Shown here: positions 61,525 to 64,000 of the stretch, one piece after another
How the letters are laid out: each line of letters opens with the position of its first letter
Numbering within the stretch: position 1 is the stretch's first letter
Assembly (NCBI RefSeq): GCF_000633415.1
Contig: NZ_AYMV01000020.1
Location: 141,814-205,813 of the forward strand
DNA length: 64,000 nt
Direction: 5' to 3'
DNA from: Leucobacter sp. PH1c
GTDB taxonomy: Bacteria > Actinomycetota > Actinomycetes > Actinomycetales > Microbacteriaceae
Position numbers and translations under genes: made by a program
Notes under the pieces: model-generated
Database searches by the model: none
The model's input: only the letters and a program-made list of their open reading frames with translations
What the model was told of the DNA's origin: nothing

Positions 61525-61695
61525 CTAGCCGTCGAGCACGCCGGCGAGCACGTCGCGCAGCTCCGCCGCTTCCTGGTCGTTGACCGACACCACGAGGCGT
61601 CCGCCGCCCTCGAGCGGCACACGCACGACGATCAGCCTGCTTTCACGCACCGCCTCCATGGGTCCATCCCCAGTCCTCGGTTTCATTGCAGCCAT
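61525..61695 (-). CDS. DUF3117 family small protein
   Basis: A 56-residue protein of the actinobacterial DUF3117 family, unknown in function but highly conserved. Recognised by the MAAMKPRTGDGP start (residues 1-12) and the VRVPLEGGGRLVV core (about 26-38). The ATG at 61695 follows GGAGGCGTC; a longer reading to an ATG at 61731 is unlikely given the family start. The gene stands alone between terminator and the dapE stop. Confidence 0.9.
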   Translation of the reverse strand: MAAMKPRTGDGPMEAVRESRLIVVRVPLEGGGRLVVSVNDQEAAELRDVLAGVLDG

Positions 61696-61797
61696 GACGC
61701 CTCCTCGCATAGTTTGGTGGTTCACGTCCATTTTATCGGTCCCCGAGCGAGCAAGGCGAACTCGGAGCGCCCGGATGACGTGCGGAGTCGTTCGAGA

Positions 61798-62919
61798 TTA
61801 GTCCACGGGGCCGGAAAGCCAGGCCCGCAGTGCCGCGTAGCCGTGCTCGATCTGCGCCACGGGCACGCGCTCGTCGTCGGCGTGCGCGAGGAGCGCGTTA
61901 CCCGGCCCGAAGTTCACAGCGGGGATGCCGAGCGCGGCGAAGCGGGAGACGTCGGTCCAGCCGAGCTTCGCTGAGGGCTCCTGGCCGACGGCGGCGACGA
62001 AGCGCTGCGCGAGCGGCGCATCGAGCCCGGGACGGGCGCCGGGCGAGAGGTCGACGATCTCGATCTCGTCGGCATCCGCGAAGAACTCGCGCACGAACGC
62101 CTCGGCCTCCGCGCCCGAGCGGCTGGGCGCGAAGCGGTAGTTCACCTCGATGACGCAGCGATCCGGGATCACGTTCCCCGCGACGCCCCCCTCGATTCGC
62201 ACGGCGTTCAGCCCCTCGCGGTACTCGAGGCCGTCGACCACGACGCGCTCCGCCTCGTACGCGTCGAGCCGGGCGAGCAGCGCCCCGGCCCGGTGGATCG
62301 CGTTGACACCCATCCAGCTGCGCGCGGAGTGGGCGCGCTTGCCCGTGAGCGCGACCCGCGCGCGGAGGGTGCCGTTGCAGCCGCCCTCGATCGTGCCGTT
62401 CGAGGGCTCGCCGAGGATCGCGAAGTCGGCGGCGAACAGCTCGGGGTGGTTCCGCATCGCGCGCCCGAGGCCGCTGAGCGCCGAGGCGACCTCCTCGTGG
62501 TCGTACCAGACCCAAGTGAGGTCGACGGTCGGCTCGACGAGCTCGACCGCGAGCGCGAGCTGCACGGCGACCCCGGCCTTCATGTCGACAGTGCCGCGGC
62601 CCCAGATCATCGCCTCGCCGGTCTCCGGCTCGATCAGATCCCGCACCGGGAGGTTGTCGTTGATCGGCACCGTGTCGAGGTGCCCGGCGATCGCCACGCG
62701 GCGGGCGCGGCCGAGTTCGGTCCGCGCCACGATGGTGTCGCCGTCGCGGGTGACGCTGAGGTGCGGGGCGTGCTGCGCGAGCATCGCCTCGACGGCGTCG
62801 GCAATCGCCCGCTCGTCCCCCGACACCGACGGGATGTCGCAGAGCCTCCGGGTCAACTCGACGGGTCCGACGGCGGGATCGAGGCGGTCGGCTGGGCGCG
62901 GGGTCTCCTGGGTGCTCAC
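61798..62919 (-). CDS. dapE: Succinyl-diaminopimelate desuccinylase
   Basis: A 373-residue M20 metallohydrolase that removes succinate from N-succinyl-LL-diaminopimelate in lysine and cell-wall synthesis. Motifs: GHLDTVP (about residues 78-84), [11 protein letters not shown] (about 109-119), HEEVAS (about 141) and [16 protein letters not shown] (about 169). The length and the divergent dapD agree with the succinylase route. GTG at 62919 lies six bases after TAGGCT (62931-62926), consistent with a leaderless mRNA. Only 63 bp separate it from the dapD start. Confidence 0.92.
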   Translation of the reverse strand: MSTQETPRPADRLDPAVGPVELTRRLCDIPSVSGDERAIADAVEAMLAQHAPHLSVTRDGDTIVARTELGRARRVAIAGHLDTVPINDNLPVRDLIEPETGEAMIWGRGTVDMKAGVAVQLALAVELVEPTVDLTWVWYDHEEVASALSGLGRAMRNHPELFAADFAILGEPSNGTIEGGCNGTLRARVALTGKRAHSARSWMGVNAIHRAGALLARLDAYEAERVVVDGLEYREGLNAVRIEGGVAGNVIPDRCVIEVNYRFAPSRSGAEAEAFVREFFADADEIEIVDLSPGARPGLDAPLAQRFVAAVGQEPSAKLGWTDVSRFAALGIPAVNFGPGNALLAHADDERVPVAQIEHGYAALRAWLSGPVD

Positions 62920-62982
62920 CCGTCCAGCCTAGGCGGTCCCGGACGGCACGGGCGAGCTCCCGGCTTCGCTAGCATTGAGGGC

Positions 62983-63939
62983 ATGACTGAGACCCGTTAC
63001 GCCTGGGCCGCCGGAATCGCGACGATTGCCGCCGACGGCTCCACCCTCGACGCCTGGTTCCCCGCCCCCGCTCTGGGCAAGCGCCCGGAGGACCGCGATC
63101 CGTGGATCGCGCCCGCCGAGCTCGCCGGCCTCACCGGCACCGATGAGGTGCGTGGCGTCGAGCTGCGCTTCGTGAACGTGGAGATCGACCTCGATGCGGC
63201 CCCCGCATCGACCGAGGACGCCTACCTCCGTCTCCACCTGCTCTCCCACTGCCTCGCGCTGCCGAACTCACTGAACCTCGACGGGATCTTCGGCAAGCTG
63301 CCGAACATCGCGTGGACGAGCGCCGGCCCCATGCTCCCCGAGGAGTACGCCGCGCGCCTCCCGCTCCTGAAGCGCGCGGGCGTCACGGCGGTCGGCCTCG
63401 ACAAGTTCCCCCGCCTCACCGACTACCTGGTCCCGGCGGGCGTCCGCATCGCCGATGCGTCGCGCGTACGCCTCGGCGCGCACCTCGCGCCCGGCACCAC
63501 GGTGATGCACGAGGGCTTCGTGAACTTCAACGCCGGCACGCTCGGCGCCTCGATGGTCGAGGGCCGCATCTCGCAGGGCGTCGTCGTGGGCGACGGCTCG
63601 GACATCGGCGGCGGCGCCTCCATCATGGGCACGCTCTCGGGCGGCGGCACGCAGCGGATCACGATCGGCGAGCGCGCGCTGCTCGGCGCGAACTCGGGCG
63701 TCGGCATCTCCATCGGCGACGACAGCGTCGTCGAGGCCGGCCTGTACGTGACCGCGGGCACGAAGGTCGTGCTTCCCCAGGGCACCGCGGACTCGGCGGG
63801 CGAGGCCGTCGAGGTGAAGGCGGTCGAGCTCTCGGGCGTCGCGCAGCTGCTCTTCCGTCGCAACTCGCGCACGGGTGCCGTCGAGGCGCTCCCCCGCGAG
63901 GGCTCCGGCATCGTGCTCAACGCGGCGCTCCACGCGTAG
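62983..63939 (+). CDS. dapD: Tetrahydrodipicolinate N-succinyltransferase
   Basis: A 318-residue left-handed beta-helix transferase that succinylates tetrahydrodipicolinate, the step before the dapC/dapE reactions. The hexapeptide-repeat region (about 150-270) reads [24 protein letters not shown], then [16 protein letters not shown] and the actinobacterial DapD motifs. Length fits the mycobacterial form (about 317). ATG at 62983 lies seven bases after TAGCAT (62970-62975). It is divergent from dapE; the two back-to-back -10 boxes leave a 38-bp space. Confidence 0.93.
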   Translation: MTETRYAWAAGIATIAADGSTLDAWFPAPALGKRPEDRDPWIAPAELAGLTGTDEVRGVELRFVNVEIDLDAAPASTEDAYLRLHLLSHCLALPNSLNLDGIFGKLPNIAWTSAGPMLPEEYAARLPLLKRAGVTAVGLDKFPRLTDYLVPAGVRIADASRVRLGAHLAPGTTVMHEGFVNFNAGTLGASMVEGRISQGVVVGDGSDIGGGASIMGTLSGGGTQRITIGERALLGANSGVGISIGDDSVVEAGLYVTAGTKVVLPQGTADSAGEAVEVKAVELSGVAQLLFRRNSRTGAVEALPREGSGIVLNAALHA

Positions 63940-63943
63940 CGGG

Positions 63944-63965
63944 GCGGGGAGCACGCGCTCCCCGC
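63944..63965 (+). terminator. Hairpin terminator after dapD
   Basis: A perfect 9-bp stem (63944-63952 with 63957-63965) with a 4-base loop starts five bases after the dapD stop. The remaining 35 bases to the window edge show nothing I can support. Confidence 0.75.
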
Positions 63966-64000
63966 TCGCGCGCTCGCGCAGAAACGGCTGCGGGCCCGGC

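Overview
The window is high-GC DNA with compact, mostly intact genes and no insertion sequences, phage genes, tRNA/rRNA genes or CRISPR arrays that I can see. Gene content (WhiB1-type Fe-S regulator, ECF sigma factor with a zinc-binding anti-sigma partner, DUF3097, DUF3117, succinylase-type lysine pathway genes dapD/dapE, tatB-mrp-MgtE-like neighbourhood) and many GTG starts point to an actinobacterium, most likely Micrococcales/Microbacteriaceae (a Leucobacter-like genome is my best guess; this is inference from gene style, not a search).

Layout. 1-2185: end of an unknown coiled-coil-like gene, then a guanidine-III (ykkC-III) riboswitch reading into a pair of small multidrug resistance (SMR) proteins that carry guanidinium-exporter residues, then a DtxR/MntR-type metal regulator. 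2330-7985: a polyprenyl diphosphate synthase translationally coupled to a LacI-type regulator, followed by a probable LacI regulon (APC permease, nitrilase-family amidase, ureohydrolase) whose control regions share an AAACGTT operator. 8130-12343: DUF488 gene, then a divergent module of a two-domain Lrp/AsnC regulator, an MFS transporter and an M20 hydrolase. 12361-17510: repeats, a MocR-type regulator lacking its PLP lysine, a lone DNA methyltransferase, VOC protein, a duplicated 90-bp hairpin element, YbaK, and a 3-hydroxyisobutyryl-CoA hydrolase-like enzyme. 17640-24843: MFS exporter, DUF3097, arginase-fold enzyme, alpha/beta hydrolase, an orphan solute-binding protein, and sigH-rsrA. 24926-30937: housekeeping genes aroA, rsgA, bcp, whiB1, argG with several strong hairpin terminators.

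30947-39596: a PucR-family regulator divergent from a probable operon of a 73-residue one-TM protein, an NCS1 permease, a zinc alcohol dehydrogenase, an aldehyde dehydrogenase, agmatinase and (perhaps separately) an exported HAD phosphatase; this reads as uptake and breakdown of a nitrogenous compound such as a polyamine/guanidino compound. 39613-45550: malate dehydrogenase, aldo/keto reductase, HrpA helicase. 45562-49469: a second, mirror-image copy of the Lrp/AsnC + MFS + M20 module. 49466-58978: RluA-type pseudouridine synthase, ArfB, stress protein, beta-propeller lipoprotein, MgtE-like cytoplasmic protein, DUF1003, Mrp, a PAS-GGDEF-EAL protein, TatB and an O-methyltransferase. 59083-63965: a cell-surface phosphodiesterase/phosphatase with DPGT repeats and a sortase-like signal, DUF3117, dapE and dapD.

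Themes. (1) Guanidine/guanidino nitrogen: a guanidine riboswitch with exporters plus three ureohydrolases, two of them next to permeases. (2) Many start codons lie 6-8 nt after a TANNNT box, which suggests leaderless mRNAs. (3) Four convergent gene pairs share a single CTAG as both stop codons. Start sites and functions are from reading the sequence only; no database search was run.
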